The notes: generated by a model not told the origin, from the sequence alone. A stretch of DNA of 64,000 bases from Linnemannia schmuckeri (GCA_029449235.1 JANATG010000018.1:434001-498000), one strand, 5' to 3'. Numbered from the stretch's first letter, positions 48,679 through 60,539 are shown. Made by a program: numbers and translations.

Positions 48679-51600
48679 ACAATCCAAGTCTAACCTTACC
48701 CACACCTTAACGAAACCAACAACAACAAACCCTTGCATTCCCATTGCTGTACTTTTAGTCTCTTTTTTCTTGGTCTACTCTCTTTTTCTCGCCCTGTATA
48801 TAACAAAATCTTTCAGAAAAAAATCGTTGATTAGCCTTTCATACCCATTCAGCTCCTGTACATTAGACATTCATTCTCTATTCTATCAATAATAACTCTT
48901 CCTTCGCAAGAAGGATGAAGAACCAAGCAAACACAAAAACCATTTGTCTGCGCTGCACTGCTATTGAAAAAATACTCTGGTTGAAGCATGGTTCGATTGA
49001 ATAGGATAGTTGCCCTTGGTCGTTTCCTTCCTTCGGCAAACAGGGTAGGGAGAAACACATGCCTTGTCCTGTGCGAACGAATTGGTTTTTGCGCAGATCG
49101 CGTCTTTTTTCTTTCCGCCCTCTTCCTCGTCCCCGGTTCACCCCTTGTCCCAATTGCCCAAAAGCGTGAAGCAAAGGGGATAGAGAGCTGAGAGGTATGC
49201 ATGCAGTTTTTATTCATTCAAACCAAAACAAAAGAAGGGGCGAGAAGGGGGACTCCGATACCTTCAGTTGACCCGTGCCCCTCTGCCACCCCTTTGTACT
49301 CATTTCAACATAGAGCGAATTATGAGAAGAGCTATAGATCCCTCCCCTTATTCCAAGAGAGACCAACCAAGCCTGCCAGCCAGTCTGCCTCCTGCTGCCT
49401 ACCTACGTACCCCCTATTTGGTTTTCTCCCTCAATAAGGGTTCAAAAGAGAAAGGGGTGGAGGAGGAAGGGAGTTAGGGGTTCCGCAACACGAATACGTA
49501 TGGGAGAAAAAGGATAGCGAATGAGAAAGTGGATAAACTACCATCCTACCTTACCCTCCAACGGCCACGGCCCGGCCCGGCGTGCGCCAGTCAGCCAGTC
49601 AGCCAGCTCAAAGTGGCGAAATAAAGGATTTTTTGGTCATGCTGGCGTTCCTCCTTTGTTGTAACATGTAAGCAACGGGTGGGGAAGAAAAAGCCTGTTC
49701 ATGGTTTTACGTCTCTGGACGTATTCACTTTTGTTACTTTTACTTTCGAATGTGAACCTGTAGGAAGGTACTCGTGCGCAATTCGCAAACCCTGACCCGA
49801 TCCATTTTTAATTTTTGTGATTTTATTTTTTTTGCTGGGGCAAAAGTGGATATGTGTAAGGGTTGTAATGGGATTAGGGGAAAAAAATAGTTGACAAAAC
49901 CATTACACACTCCTTTTCTCTTTGTTTCTCGTTTGTTCCTTTATCTTCTTTGGTCACTACGAAAGACGCATTGTAGAAAGGGTCATGATGATTCGCTGGT
50001 GGGTACTTGACAGGGGAGTGAGGACACGTAAACAAACGCGTTTTACCCACGGTCTAGACGATAACTTGAATTGACACGTACCCTTTCTCGTTCAACATTG
50101 ACCTAAGAGCTTCTCTATTTTTTTCGCCCAGGAACCTCAACTCACTTGGTAGATAATGATAGTGATGATGGTGATGATGACGGTCAGACTCGATTGAATC
50201 CTTTTCGTTGCTTTTGTTGTTGCTCTCTTGTCTAAATAGACGATTTTAGTTTTCTCACAGCACTGGTTTTTACAAGTGGTTTGTTCGCGTGTAGCAACCC
50301 ATTGGGTCAAAAGGAATAATTTAAAAAAATGTGACCAAAGCTCGGCCGAAACAGAACTAGGGCAACAACGAAGGAAGAGCGAAAAGCTGTTCCATGGCTA
50401 TGTCCTTCCTTTTGCCACGACTATCCTGTAGAAGACACAAAGAGGACCTCGACCTTCCTCCATCATTAGATGGGCTTTGTTATTTTGTTATCTTACGAGA
50501 AGGTACCCATGAAAGATAACGACTGGATCGCATGATCCGCTACAAAAAAGAAAAACAAGAAAAGAAATTCCTTTTATGAAGGAATACGTGGAAACAAAAG
50601 GAAGAGAGCATTGGCCATTATTTTTTTTCTTCGTACGAAAACGAAATGAACGAACAATGGGCGAGTAAGTGGATGTCCTCACACTCACCCCTCATGCTGC
50701 ACCCCTTGTAACACAATACGACAAAAAATACGTTCACAGCGGTGCAGCAAGAGGAAAGAAAAAGAGGGATCAGAGCATTAGTATACGTGTAAAAAGGATG
50801 ATCCACCACATTCATCCTTCCAAGACATTCAATGCTCTGTTTTTGGTTGGTCGCTTGCACCATGCAAAACTTCTATCGCATCAGAATCAAAAAAAGTGAA
50901 CGTGTGTGGTCAATGTTGAAAAGGGGGCAGATCTATTGAGTCAATTGTCTTTTACTATTCTAGATCGAGATCCGAGTCGTCCTTCCGACCATCCATTCAA
51001 GGCGAAACAGGAAACGGCGAGGCGTTGAGAAAATGCCAGGTAGCCCCTTTCTCCTTTCAGTAATCCCCTTTCTCGCACGCATTCAAGTAGCTAGCCAGAG
51101 CGTTATGCCATGCAATTAGCGCGAAACTGTTGGTACAGGAGTAACTAGCTCTTTAACTTTTTTCATGTAAGGGGCAAGGAAAAGAACCCAATCTCACATT
51201 TTTTTCGAGTCGCGATTTTTAGGTTCTGCATATGCCGCATCAGATTGGAGGGGGAGGAGGTGCATGAAGCCGGAGAGTCCAAGATAATGCATAAATCCCG
51301 GTTAAGCTATCAAGAGGAGGAAAAGAAGGAAAGAAAAAAGTAAAAATGAGTTATGAAGGAGAGGAGAAGGGACGAAGAGAATTCAATATTGATACTGTAC
51401 TGGATCATAACTGATCGGCATAAGGTTTGCGTTGTATGTCGTGTGATATGACAAACACCATGGCAGACGGCAGGAAAGGCGAGGCCGCCGACAAACACCT
51501 TGCATCAGCCTACGGTAGACGTCTATCGGCGCAACAAAAAAAAATGGTAGCAAAGGAAATGTTTTATTTTTGGGCACGGTACACACGATACACATGTTTG

Positions 51601-51993
51601 GCAGCATGCAAGGGACATCTTCACGACACAGAGAACAAAAGTGAAATAAGAAAGGAAAGGAAGGAAGGACAAGGGTTAGGAGAGAGCCACCTGTGTGCAT
51701 ATGTTGGGTCTTCCTTACTCGAACGTCCTGTTACAGCGGAAAGGTGATTTTCTTTACTTTCATTATCGGTATGGGTATAACCCAAACACCCCCTTCTCCT
51801 TCCCTCACTCATCCTGATTACTTCAAAACTTGAAATAAAAAAAGTCCTTCCTCTCCCTCGGACAGACACATCCCCTCCTCTATCTCCCCTTTTCACATGA
51901 ACTGTACCAGAGAAGAACGAATGAGAGTAAGCGATAATAAAAGCCTATCTCCTCTATTTTGGTTCTCTATCTACCTGTCCCTTAGGAATATCC

Positions 51994-52015
51994 AAAAAAA
52001 AAAAAAAAAAAAAAA
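51994..52015 (+). repeat. A22 mononucleotide tract
   Basis: A simple run of 22 A. No element body or target duplication is visible around it. Confidence 0.8.
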
Positions 52016-52401
52016 TAACGTGGTGGCTGCACTATCGCCCCTTGGCTTTTTTCTTGTGTAAACACGTTAGAAGATAGGATTTTTTTTAGTTCTTGGTTAC
52101 ACTCCTATGGAACCAATTCCACGTCATATCTAAAAACATGCTTCCCCAAATCGCTAGTTGTTGGAGACTAGAAGAAGGTCTTGCGCCCGTGCCTACCCAT
52201 AAAGCAAACAGTGCAAGCAACTACTGGATCAACCCTAAAGACTAGAAGAGTAAGATTTTGCGTGGTAATTTTGCGCTGTGGTTGAAGACTTTGAGTGCCT
52301 TTTTTGGGTCTCCCAGCTCAGGAACAAGAACAGGGTCTGGAACAAGATCAGGACTAGGATCTAACCAGTGTGAGGCGCAACCATCAAATAACAAAAACGA
52401 T

Positions 52402-52449
52402 CTGATAAGCAACCTTGCTTATCAGCCTCGCTTGATCACTTAGATCAAG
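52402..52449. repeat. Two adjacent inverted repeats
   Basis: CTGATAAGCAA (52402-52412) pairs perfectly with TTGCTTATCAG (52415-52425), leaving a 2-nt loop. CTTGATC (52431-52437) then pairs with GATCAAG (52443-52449) across 5 nt. Tight palindromes like the first can form a cruciform or an RNA hairpin. No gene or promoter next to them explains them. Confidence 0.6.
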
Positions 52450-53060
52450 TTAGTGGGGAAAATCAGATGTCAGATAGCATCAGTTACTTGAATGAAAACT
52501 CAGCACACAAAAGGTACTCTATGATGGAAAGCATATATATCTCTCTCAAGTTCAGGGTTCGACTCTTGGGGTTAAGGCAAGGGTTGACACTTGTGTGTCA
52601 TCTCTCCATCGAACAGTCTAGTCTTGAACACGATGGAGTTTGAAAGACAGAAATGGGCAAAGCAATATCCTTGATCCGATTTCGTATGCATCTCCTGTTC
52701 TTTCTTTTTTTCCTCGCACTCTTTCAATGCTAAACTCACACTCCGCTGCTTTGTTCAATTGTCTGTTCAGCTGCGAAGTCGTCTTCGTTTTGAACGTCCG
52801 TGAACACACACACGACCAAGCGACCCAACGATTCAACGATCCAACAAGCAAGAGAGAATTGGGTGTGGTTCCCTCTGTGGGGTACCGTGAAAAAAAAAAA
52901 AGAAACAACGATCCAATTTGGACATCCGCTTTTCTCATCTCCTTTCTGCTTTTCATCTCCTCCTGTCCTCTTTTCCTTATGCAAGTTGCTTTACTGTATT
53001 TTTTTATTCTATTCTTCAATCTTCCCTTGAAATATGGATGTGCGCGTGTATTCTTGTTTG

Positions 53061-55121
53061 TCACTGTACTCTCATGCTCATGCTTATACTCTCCTCCCGG
53101 CCGTGTGTACAACTGTTATCAGATCTTGTTGGTGCTTCGCCGAGATCGGATCCTGGCTGAGAGGGCTCGCGTGCTGCCGCTCCTGCTTCTGTTGGTGGGT
53201 GGCTAGCCTCCACCTCCTTAGATTGGACTTGGGCCATCTCCTCAGTATCGGGTAGATTCGCGACCGCCGCAATGTTTCTCCTACCACCGCTGGCGAGATC
53301 CTGGTCCTGCTCGACGGCGAGTTGGATCTCATGCACCATACTATCGACCAACCACTGCGCAAATGCTCCCGACCGCTCAATCCTTTCCTTCTCAGCCTCG
53401 CTCGACGAGGCGTCATCAAGGGTAACAGCAACAGTATCCTTATTCTCCTTGTCTGAAAAAGGAACCAAGAACCGAGGGATCCCCGCCAAAGCCCCAACCT
53501 GTTTCAACAAAAATTCCCTGGCCGCCGCAAACCGATCTACAAACAACTTGCCCAACGCAATAGTCAAACGCCCAAAGTGGGTCTTCAAACAGTCAATTGC
53601 TAAGGCAGCAGTGTTGAGGTCATACAGGTCCGCAAAATGGACTCCGTCGGGGTGCGTAGTGGCGGTGATATCATCCTGTGCGGCCTTTTTCGCGTAACCG
53701 TCGTTGTCGTTGATCTTGCCGTCGATGAGACCGTTGTATTGGCTGCCACAGATGGAGATGTGGTGTTGCGGACGTCGGTGCGGAATTGGATGATGAATGG
53801 TTGAAGAAGGGTGTTGAGGAGTTCACGGGGGCTTAAGCCAGAGGCTGGTGCGGCTCCGTCGGCTTGAGCGTAGAGGGCGGTTTGAGTGACGGCATCCTTA
53901 TCGCTGTTGCTATCGTTTGCGATCGAATCTGAACCCTCCTGCTGAGTGGTTCCTATGTGACTGAGGACATCCTGATACTCGGCAGCGTTTCGACTATCGA
54001 GGAGGTCGGCCATGATTCTAGCAAGCTCAGTCTCAAAGGGTACACTCTGTTCCTTGACAATTTCGTTAATTCGCTTTTGTAGTTCCTCAACGACCACAGA
54101 CTTCTTTTTGTTGACAAATTTTGCGCGTGCATCGACCACCTGCCCATCTATATCAAAATCCTTCCCGAAAGGGAATAAGGAATAACCATTCCTCAACTTC
54201 CGCATCGTCCTAATGTCTCCGTTTCTCCTTTTTTCTTTTTGATCGAGCTCCAAAAAAAACAGCAATCAACAACATGTCATGTTTTTGTTTTTGTTTCTTA
54301 CCTTGCTTGAGTACTATTGATCGTCTCATCCTGAGAGCTCTCTTCTTTGTGTTGTTGCTGTTATTGTTACTTTTGCGCGTTCTGAAGCCACTCTTATACT
54401 TGACAGTCTCGACATGACGACTATCAGAAGCATCATCAGCCTGAATACCAGAAATGCCATTGATATTGGACGACTCGTCCTCTTCTTCCTCCTCCTCATC
54501 ATTCTCACAATCCTCCCCACTCTCCTCATCATCCTCACAATCCTCCTCCTCCTCCTCATCGCTCTTCCTGTCCTTGTCGTCTTTGTTCTTTTCCTTAATG
54601 TTTGCATCAGACGGGACAGCAGGAGCAAAGGCAGGGATGGGCACTTTCTTGGCAACGGTAGTGGTGGTAGCTACAGCCACGGGAGGTGGTGGTGGGGCGG
54701 TGCTCTCGGTGGTGACGACCTCTGGGATCCTGAAAGTGGTGGTGACGGCTTCAGGGTCTCTGCTTATTGTGGTGACGCCTCGAGGGACTCTGCTTGTTGC
54801 GGTAACGATTTTGGGAATCTGGAAAGCGGTGGTAACCACTGCAGACGATAACGACATTGGCGGGATGTTGTCGACAATGGGATGGATGGGTTTGGTTGTG
54901 ACAATGTTGCTGGGAATAAGAGACGCTGTGATCTTTTCCTTCTCTGGGAGGATTTGCGTCGTGAATATGACCTTTGATGTAGGAATGACTGGAGTAGTGA
55001 GAGTCAGGAGGATCTTAGGTTTGGGTTTTGAGGGGCCGGGGGTGAAGAGAGCGACGCCTGCAATGATCACGGCGGTCAGGATGAGGACTGGGGCCAGGAT
55101 CAAGAGGACGAGTGAGACCAT
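53061..55121 (-). CDS. Membrane-anchored acidic protein, reading frame apparently shifted
   Basis: I do not recognise the family. Exon 1 (55121-54302) starts at an ATG and opens with a signal anchor (about residues 3-26). It continues with a Val/Thr/Pro-rich region, a run of Asp/Glu near 185-225 and a basic stretch. A short intron (about 54301-54235, A-rich acceptor, uncertain) leads to a helical region that reads well to about 53766 (PFIIQFRTDVRN). From about 53760 the convincing frame is a different one (ISICGSQYNGLIDGK, then a long amphipathic region ending at 53061). No GT..AG pair bridges the two frames. A single-base loss or a sequencing error would explain this. It shares a 600-bp divergent promoter region with the ceramidase gene. 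If the shift is real, the protein is truncated soon after 53766, with about 50 out-of-frame Ser/Thr-rich residues. The non-ATG frame start at 55157 was rejected. Confidence 0.5.
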
Positions 55122-55718
55122 TTGTATTATGTGGGGGATGATGAGAAGAGACGTCAAGGGTTCTCGGGGATGATGGTGATGATGCTGGTGTAAGGGAGGT
55201 GAGGGTGGTAAAACAAGAGAACAAGAAAAGGATATCTCGGATTAGAGATGATCATTTGAAGAAGGGAAAAAAAGTAGAAAAAGAAAAGTTGGCGAGAGGA
55301 ATTGTTCTACGACTATTATAACCATGTATGAACCCCGTGCATTTTTTGTAAATAGTTACATATCTTGTCTTCGACCCTAATTCTTTCAGATCAAGCTGGA
55401 ACGCAACTGATTGGATTACCAAAAAACGCGAAGAAAGAAAAAAGAAGCGCGAAAAAGAAAACGCGAAACATGACCGGCGATGTTTTTTTTCTGCTTCTTT
55501 CTGCAATATGACTGCCTTACTTGTCACGTATGGTCCTCATCTGTGTTTCTGTCAGCCACCAATTTTTTTATTGTTGCGCTTTTCTGTCTGCTTTCTGGTC
55601 GGTAGCCAATCGGTGCAGACTCACTTTTTGACCCCTGGCACTTACAATTGCCACTTTCAATCCCCTTCTCTCTCTTCATCTCTTTACTCTCGTTCAACTC
55701 TTCTCCTCCGAACTAACG
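55122..55718. promoter_or_regulatory. Divergent promoter region
   Basis: Just under 600 bp separate the start of the acidic anchored protein (-) from that of the ceramidase (+). No frame in it looks coding. It must hold both core promoters; a C/T-rich leader precedes the ceramidase ATG, and a reverse-strand TTATAATAG-like motif near 55312 could serve the other gene. Confidence 0.4.
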
Positions 55719-56909
55719 ATGGGTATCCATAACCACAGCCACAGCAGCAAGGCCGGCTACTGGGGTCCTCCTACTTCCTCAATTGATTGGTGCGAAGGTA
55801 TACACTCCTCTCGCCCTCCTTTTTTTACCTTTTCTTTACTTTCTCTTCTCCTGCGACTCTTCACCTGTCACTCCTCCTCCGACTGCATGCACTGCTGTTC
55901 TCTCTTAACCTTCGGACTCAAACCACAACGACTGATGTAGTTTTCGCTCATTCCTCCTCCTACAAATACAACAATAGACAACTATGTCTGGTCATACTAC
56001 ATTGCAGAGTTTTTCAATTCATTCTCTTCCTTTGCAATGATCATCCTTGGAGAAGCAGCCTGCTATTCCATCAACCGCCTCCAGTCTGACATGCAATGCA
56101 TCTCTGCTACTGCTTCATCCTCCTCAACTTCAACTACTACCACATCAAGGAAAGCAAAGGCACCACCAAGTTTGTTTAGGTTCAAGCTTGCATTCCGAAC
56201 AATCACCGTCGTCGGCATCGGCTCATTCCTCTTCCACGCAACCCTCCTCCACCACATGCAGATGCTTGATGAGCTGCCAATGCTCTATTCGGTCCTCGTC
56301 CTCTTCTTTTGTCTGATCGAATCCCGGTTCGGACCACAGCCTGCATGGTTCCCAAAGCTGTTGGGTGTCGTAGGGGTGGTTGTGACAGGATTGGTGGCGT
56401 TTACAGAGGGATCTGTTCAGTTCTATAGTTTCCATGGGACTTTCGGACCCTTGGAGTTTACAACGCTCTTTTTGATCTTCAAGGTCTACAGAGCTCGCAA
56501 GGCGGCATATCCGGATATCAAGTGGGTGTTTGAGGCCGGAATTGGACTATATGTGGTCGCGGTGGTGGTCTGGATGACGGATTTAAACTTTTGTGAGAGG
56601 ACACTGTTCTCCTTCTCGCTTCCTAACGACCATGATCAATTGCAGAAGGACGAGGACTCGGTGATGTGGATTGTGAAGGATTTGTATTTTCATGCTTGGT
56701 GGCACATCCTTGTCAGCATGGGACTCTTTCTCCTCTCGACTGTTATTATGTTGGATGGACTGATCGTTCAAGGGTGGAAGCCAGTGATTGAGATGAGAGG
56801 GTGGGGATGGTTGCCGACTGTTAGTGTCCTGGAGAAGACTAGCCGTGGTCCCTCTTCCTCCACCACCTCCACCACCCATGCTACAACCTCAAATAGCAAA
56901 GAAGACTGA
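55719..56909 (+). CDS. Alkaline ceramidase
   Basis: Splits ceramide or phytoceramide into a sphingoid base and a fatty acid in the endoplasmic reticulum or Golgi membrane. It belongs to the family of yeast Ypc1/Ydc1 and human ACER. Two exons (55719-55797 and 55978-56909) join in phase 1 across a 180-nt intron and give 336 residues. The N-terminus has the conserved YWGPPTSSIDWCEDNYVWS block, which spans the junction correctly. The zinc site and catalytic residues known for the family are present: Ser109 and His113 in SFLFHATL, Asp124 in MLDELPML, and His265 and His269 in FHAWWH. About seven hydrophobic segments are visible. A Ser/Thr-rich loop of about 25 residues near 70-95 and a Ser/Thr-rich tail are additions. 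The gene is intact. Confidence 0.95.
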
Positions 56910-57310
56910 GCTAAATTTAATACACATCCGTAAACGTGAGAGGGATATCCATTCTATGTTATCTCTCCTCTTTGTCCAACTGTTCGTCTATCGTCCATCC
57001 AGTTCACCCTGACAAGTCATCCTGCCGAAGGGGGGCAATTGTCTGGCTGTTTGGCCTAGCATGACCTACCGAGATTTTCATATGGACTACAATCTACTCC
57101 TTCATAATTCCATCCTACACCGATCATCCTTCTCTCTACTCACAAACCAAACCATAACTTCTTTACGCACATTCATAAAATGGATCGCTCCATTTTGGGG
57201 CGTTGCTTTCAATCCCCTTTTTCTCTTTCATATCCGTCTACCCTTTCCCTCTTTACCCTACCCTTTTACCCTCAAGAAAAGTAACGGTTATCTACTACCT
57301 TTGACCTCGC

Positions 57311-59866
57311 ATGCATCACTACCAACCCATCCCCGACCTAGAGTCTGGCGAGACGCCCCCACCTCCTCCTCATTCAGCACCAACAACAGCAGCAACAAAT
57401 TCATTGAGCGAAAAAGACATCGATTCACAACTATCACCGCCACCTAAATATGAATCCCGCAACCATCAACAACAGCAGGAGGACAAATACCTTCCTTCCC
57501 TACAATCACCAGCTCAATCGTCTTCACCTATCGCTACCCTGCCATCAGCACCAAAGTACCTGGCGTTTCGGAAAGCATGGGTCATTCTCAGCTTACCCAT
57601 CACGATCGCAGTTTTGATCTCGACCAGCGTCTTTGTCTGCATGTCCTCTTCCTCCTCATCGTCGGTGTACACCCCGTCGGTGCATCCTTCTTCGAGCGTG
57701 CAGCAGCAGCAGCAGCATCAGGATCTGCCGTGTGTTACAGAGGAGAGCAGTTTCTCGTTCGATGGTAGTGATGGTGTCTTGTCGTCCTCATGGCCTCGTA
57801 TCCCTCTCTCGCCTGTCATTACCGTGTCTGTGCCGGCGTCGATTGTCTCGGACGCCACTAGCGACAAGGATACGACTTTTCAATCGCCAACGGCTGTAGA
57901 GGCGGTGGTAGCACAAACAGACGAGGTAATTGGGATGAATGAGAATGGAGGAGATGAAAGGATGACCGAGAGTGAGATAGGAGGATTAGGCGGAATTGAA
58001 ATTATTTCGGTGGTGGACCCTGTGGTGACATCGGCGGTTGGGGTGGTCGTGGCTGCTGAGGTTGACACAGAGCAGCAGGCGATTGAGGGTTTGCGAGAGG
58101 ACGATGACGATGATGAGGAGGAGGATGATGGAGAGTGGGAGGACGGCGAGGAGAAAGAAGAGGGCGATGATATGAGAGTTGAAGGTCATGACGATGATAT
58201 CCTTCCTGGAGCGATTGATGCTACCGCCACCATGACCATTCTGGAACAAGTCGTCACATTGGAAGCCCTGATCGACCAAGCGATCCTCATCCCAGAGACT
58301 GCCAACGACAATGACGACGGGATGAACTTGGATCTGAGCGAGGATGGGCTTAATATGGGTGATGGTGACTCTGTCATCTTGCTTTCACTCCGCAAGAATG
58401 ACAATGATGATGAAGCAGAAGATGAGGAGGAGGATGAGGACGAGCAGGACCATTTCCCAGCTAACATTGGAAAAGACGACATTGATGAAGATGAAGGTGG
58501 AGACGAGGATGACGATGATGGCCAACAGAACGAGAAACCGAGGAGGAAGGGAGGAAAAGACACCAATAACAACAGTAACAGTAGCGGCAGCACGAACCAG
58601 AATGACATGAAAAACGACACCGGCATTAGTGGCAGCATGGAAACCAACAAGCACAAACACAAGCACCAGGATCAGAACGCCAACCTAGGAGGCACCGGCG
58701 GCAATGGCCCCATCTTGCTCTGCTCGTCAAAATCCTGCCTCCCCAGTCTTCGAGACTCGATCCTGTCAAAGCTGTCAGTCCAAGTCCGGCAGGTCATGGA
58801 TCATCTCCGGAGTCGCCACACGCTTGTCCATATGATGAGCTTGACTGCTCCTCAAACAAAAGAGTCTCTGATGGCTGGACAGGAGGAGTTGGTTCAGCAG
58901 TTGGAAGATCGGATTATGAAGGATCTGCGCGATTGGGTCAATGGTGTTGGTCGCAAATCGCCCAAGTTTGGAGACGATGACAAGAAGGTTGTTGGTACTA
59001 GTGTTCGTGCTGGTGGTAGTGTTGCTAGCGCCATAAGGCCTGGCCTTTTGGCAACGGAAAGTACACAATCGGTGGCCGACGACAAGGAGGCGACGGGTGA
59101 TATGGAAGGCTTGTTTTTGGACGCGGATGAGTTTGAGGAAGGGGAGGATGATGGTTCGGGAGTGGAAGGGTTCCATATGGCCAGTCTCAGCTTTGAGGAT
59201 CCCGACGACGATGATGAGGACCACGAAGATGACTCTTTCACCCGCAAGTCCGCCGTCACCGCTGCCGCTAAAGCGAACAAGAACAAGCCCAAGAAGAAGA
59301 CTGGTGCCAAACTCCAGAGACGCGATACCACGACCTCCTCATCCTCGCCCTCATCTCCCTCCACCGGCACTCCTACTTCCTCCGCAGCCCCTCGTGAATA
59401 TTTCCTCTCGGCTGACAAACTCCTAATGCGCCAAGAATGGTCTCGCTGGATTGCCCACTGGGTCCACCACACAAAGCTTCTCATCCTTTCCCACACCCTG
59501 GCCACCCAAAGCCTCGTCGAGATGAACCGGATCGCCATCTCGGGCGAGAATGTCGTCCCCCTTGACCAACGACATTGGTCCTGGAATCTCGATAAAGCCC
59601 TGGCGACAGTCATGGTCGCCTCAGAGATGATCTGTGGGGGACCCGCGAGTGCAAAAGATGTCAAGATATTCCTATCGACTTTGTCCATGTCTTCTGAGAT
59701 TTCCGAGTCCACTGCTGCTGTGGCCGCGACGAGTAGTGGAGAGGATGATGGATCGGATATAATGAGTCCCAAGGCGCTGGCGATCACGTTGAACGCCCAA
59801 AAGTGTATCGAGTCTTGGAGTGATGAGTTGGAGGTGATCTTGCAGCGTACCGCCACCAACGCGTAA
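57311..59866 (+). CDS. Unrecognised membrane-anchored acidic protein
   Basis: An uninterrupted frame of 851 codons with an ATG start and a stop at 59864-59866, followed at once by AATAAA repeats. Residues 1-88 are hydrophilic and Pro/Gln-rich (cytoplasmic by inference). A signal-anchor helix spans about 90-111. Then come Ser-, Val- and Glu/Asp-rich stretches, including several long acidic runs, a basic segment near 640-680 and a C-terminal helical part (for example EWSRWIAHWVHHTKLLILS). I know no domain with this layout. The order of N-terminal anchor, acidic low-complexity region and helical C-terminus resembles the acidic protein at 53061-55121 on the other side of the ceramidase gene, without clear sequence identity. 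It is probably a secretory-pathway or surface protein. There is no sign of an intron. Confidence 0.75.
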   Translation: MHHYQPIPDLESGETPPPPPHSAPTTAATNSLSEKDIDSQLSPPPKYESRNHQQQQEDKYLPSLQSPAQSSSPIATLPSAPKYLAFRKAWVILSLPITIAVLISTSVFVCMSSSSSSSVYTPSVHPSSSVQQQQQHQDLPCVTEESSFSFDGSDGVLSSSWPRIPLSPVITVSVPASIVSDATSDKDTTFQSPTAVEAVVAQTDEVIGMNENGGDERMTESEIGGLGGIEIISVVDPVVTSAVGVVVAAEVDTEQQAIEGLREDDDDDEEEDDGEWEDGEEKEEGDDMRVEGHDDDILPGAIDATATMTILEQVVTLEALIDQAILIPETANDNDDGMNLDLSEDGLNMGDGDSVILLSLRKNDNDDEAEDEEEDEDEQDHFPANIGKDDIDEDEGGDEDDDDGQQNEKPRRKGGKDTNNNSNSSGSTNQNDMKNDTGISGSMETNKHKHKHQDQNANLGGTGGNGPILLCSSKSCLPSLRDSILSKLSVQVRQVMDHLRSRHTLVHMMSLTAPQTKESLMAGQEELVQQLEDRIMKDLRDWVNGVGRKSPKFGDDDKKVVGTSVRAGGSVASAIRPGLLATESTQSVADDKEATGDMEGLFLDADEFEEGEDDGSGVEGFHMASLSFEDPDDDDEDHEDDSFTRKSAVTAAAKANKNKPKKKTGAKLQRRDTTTSSSSPSSPSTGTPTSSAAPREYFLSADKLLMRQEWSRWIAHWVHHTKLLILSHTLATQSLVEMNRIAISGENVVPLDQRHWSWNLDKALATVMVASEMICGGPASAKDVKIFLSTLSMSSEISESTAAVAATSSGEDDGSDIMSPKALAITLNAQKCIESWSDELEVILQRTATNA

Positions 59867-60107
59867 AAATAAATAAAACAATGTGCATTAGCAAATTGGG
59901 ATGATATTGCTCCAGTTCAGCTTTCACCCATGCTGCCAAATTTTGGCCCTCTTCCTTGAAGTGGAGCACACATTCTCATGGCCAATACGAGCAGCTTTCA
60001 TCTAAGTTTCATGTCATCACCCTCAGTATTGCCCAAGGAAAAATAACAAAAAATAACTTTCATGCAAAGCGCGCACTTGTCTAGACTGCACTCCAGGAAT
60101 CATGACA

Positions 60108-60539
60108 TTAGAATCCACCCATGATACTTATACATCCAAACCCCTCTCTTTCCGACCCAAAGAAAACACGCCCCAAAAAAATCACTAGGAATAAATAAGA
60201 GGTTGCTGCCTGTTGTTTATTTTTCCTCGAATGCAGACAGGTGCGAGTGTATTTATTACAGTAGCAATCGCCGTTGTTGTCACAATTGTCCATTTCATTA
60301 CCGACGCAAATATCGAGATAACACTCATCGTCGCATGCATCAAGATTATCTAGTTTCTCAAAAACAGCAACGGTACTAGTCCACGCGAGAAAACAAAAGT
60401 CGCGGGCGCGGACGCGTGCCGAGCCACGGGAAGGGGCGGCCATAGCGACAGAAGGATCGTTGTTGCTGTTGGTCAGGCCGAGAAGTCCGACGGTAGCAAC
60501 CATGACGACAAGGAAGAGGATCTTGCGGGTGGTGAACAT
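60108..60539 (-). CDS. Small secreted cysteine-rich protein
   Basis: A single-exon gene of 143 residues. The N-terminus is a clear signal peptide (hydrophobic core ILFLVVMVATVGLLGL, likely cut after AMA near residue 35). A short basic segment (RGSARVRARD) follows. The mature part holds cysteines at 49, 69, 73, 78, 86, 92, 94 and 101 and a ninth at 136, with Asp/Asn-rich loops. The CDNNGDCYC stretch is like the spacing in small EGF-type or knottin-type modules, but I cannot assign a family. A hydrophobic segment near 114-128 could be a GPI-type tail or poorly conserved sequence. An in-frame ATG 138 nt upstream would bury the signal peptide and was rejected. A reverse-strand TAAATA lies about 145 nt upstream. 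Such proteins in fungi are often secreted into the wall or act as effectors; that is inference. Confidence 0.65.
   Translation of the reverse strand: MFTTRKILFLVVMVATVGLLGLTNSNNDPSVAMAAPSRGSARVRARDFCFLAWTSTVAVFEKLDNLDACDDECYLDICVGNEMDNCDNNGDCYCNKYTRTCLHSRKNKQQAATSYLFLVIFLGRVFFGSEREGFGCISIMGGF

Larger units (their letters stand above)
48679..53060. other. Intergenic region without supported genes
   Basis: About 4.4 kb lie between the Ecl1-like gene (+) and the acidic anchored protein gene (-). Frames are short and A/T-rich. It contains an A22 tract at 51994-52015 and two short perfect inverted repeats near 52.4 kb. A reverse-strand AATAAA at 53003-53008 fits the 3' end of the minus-strand gene. 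Confidence 0.5.
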
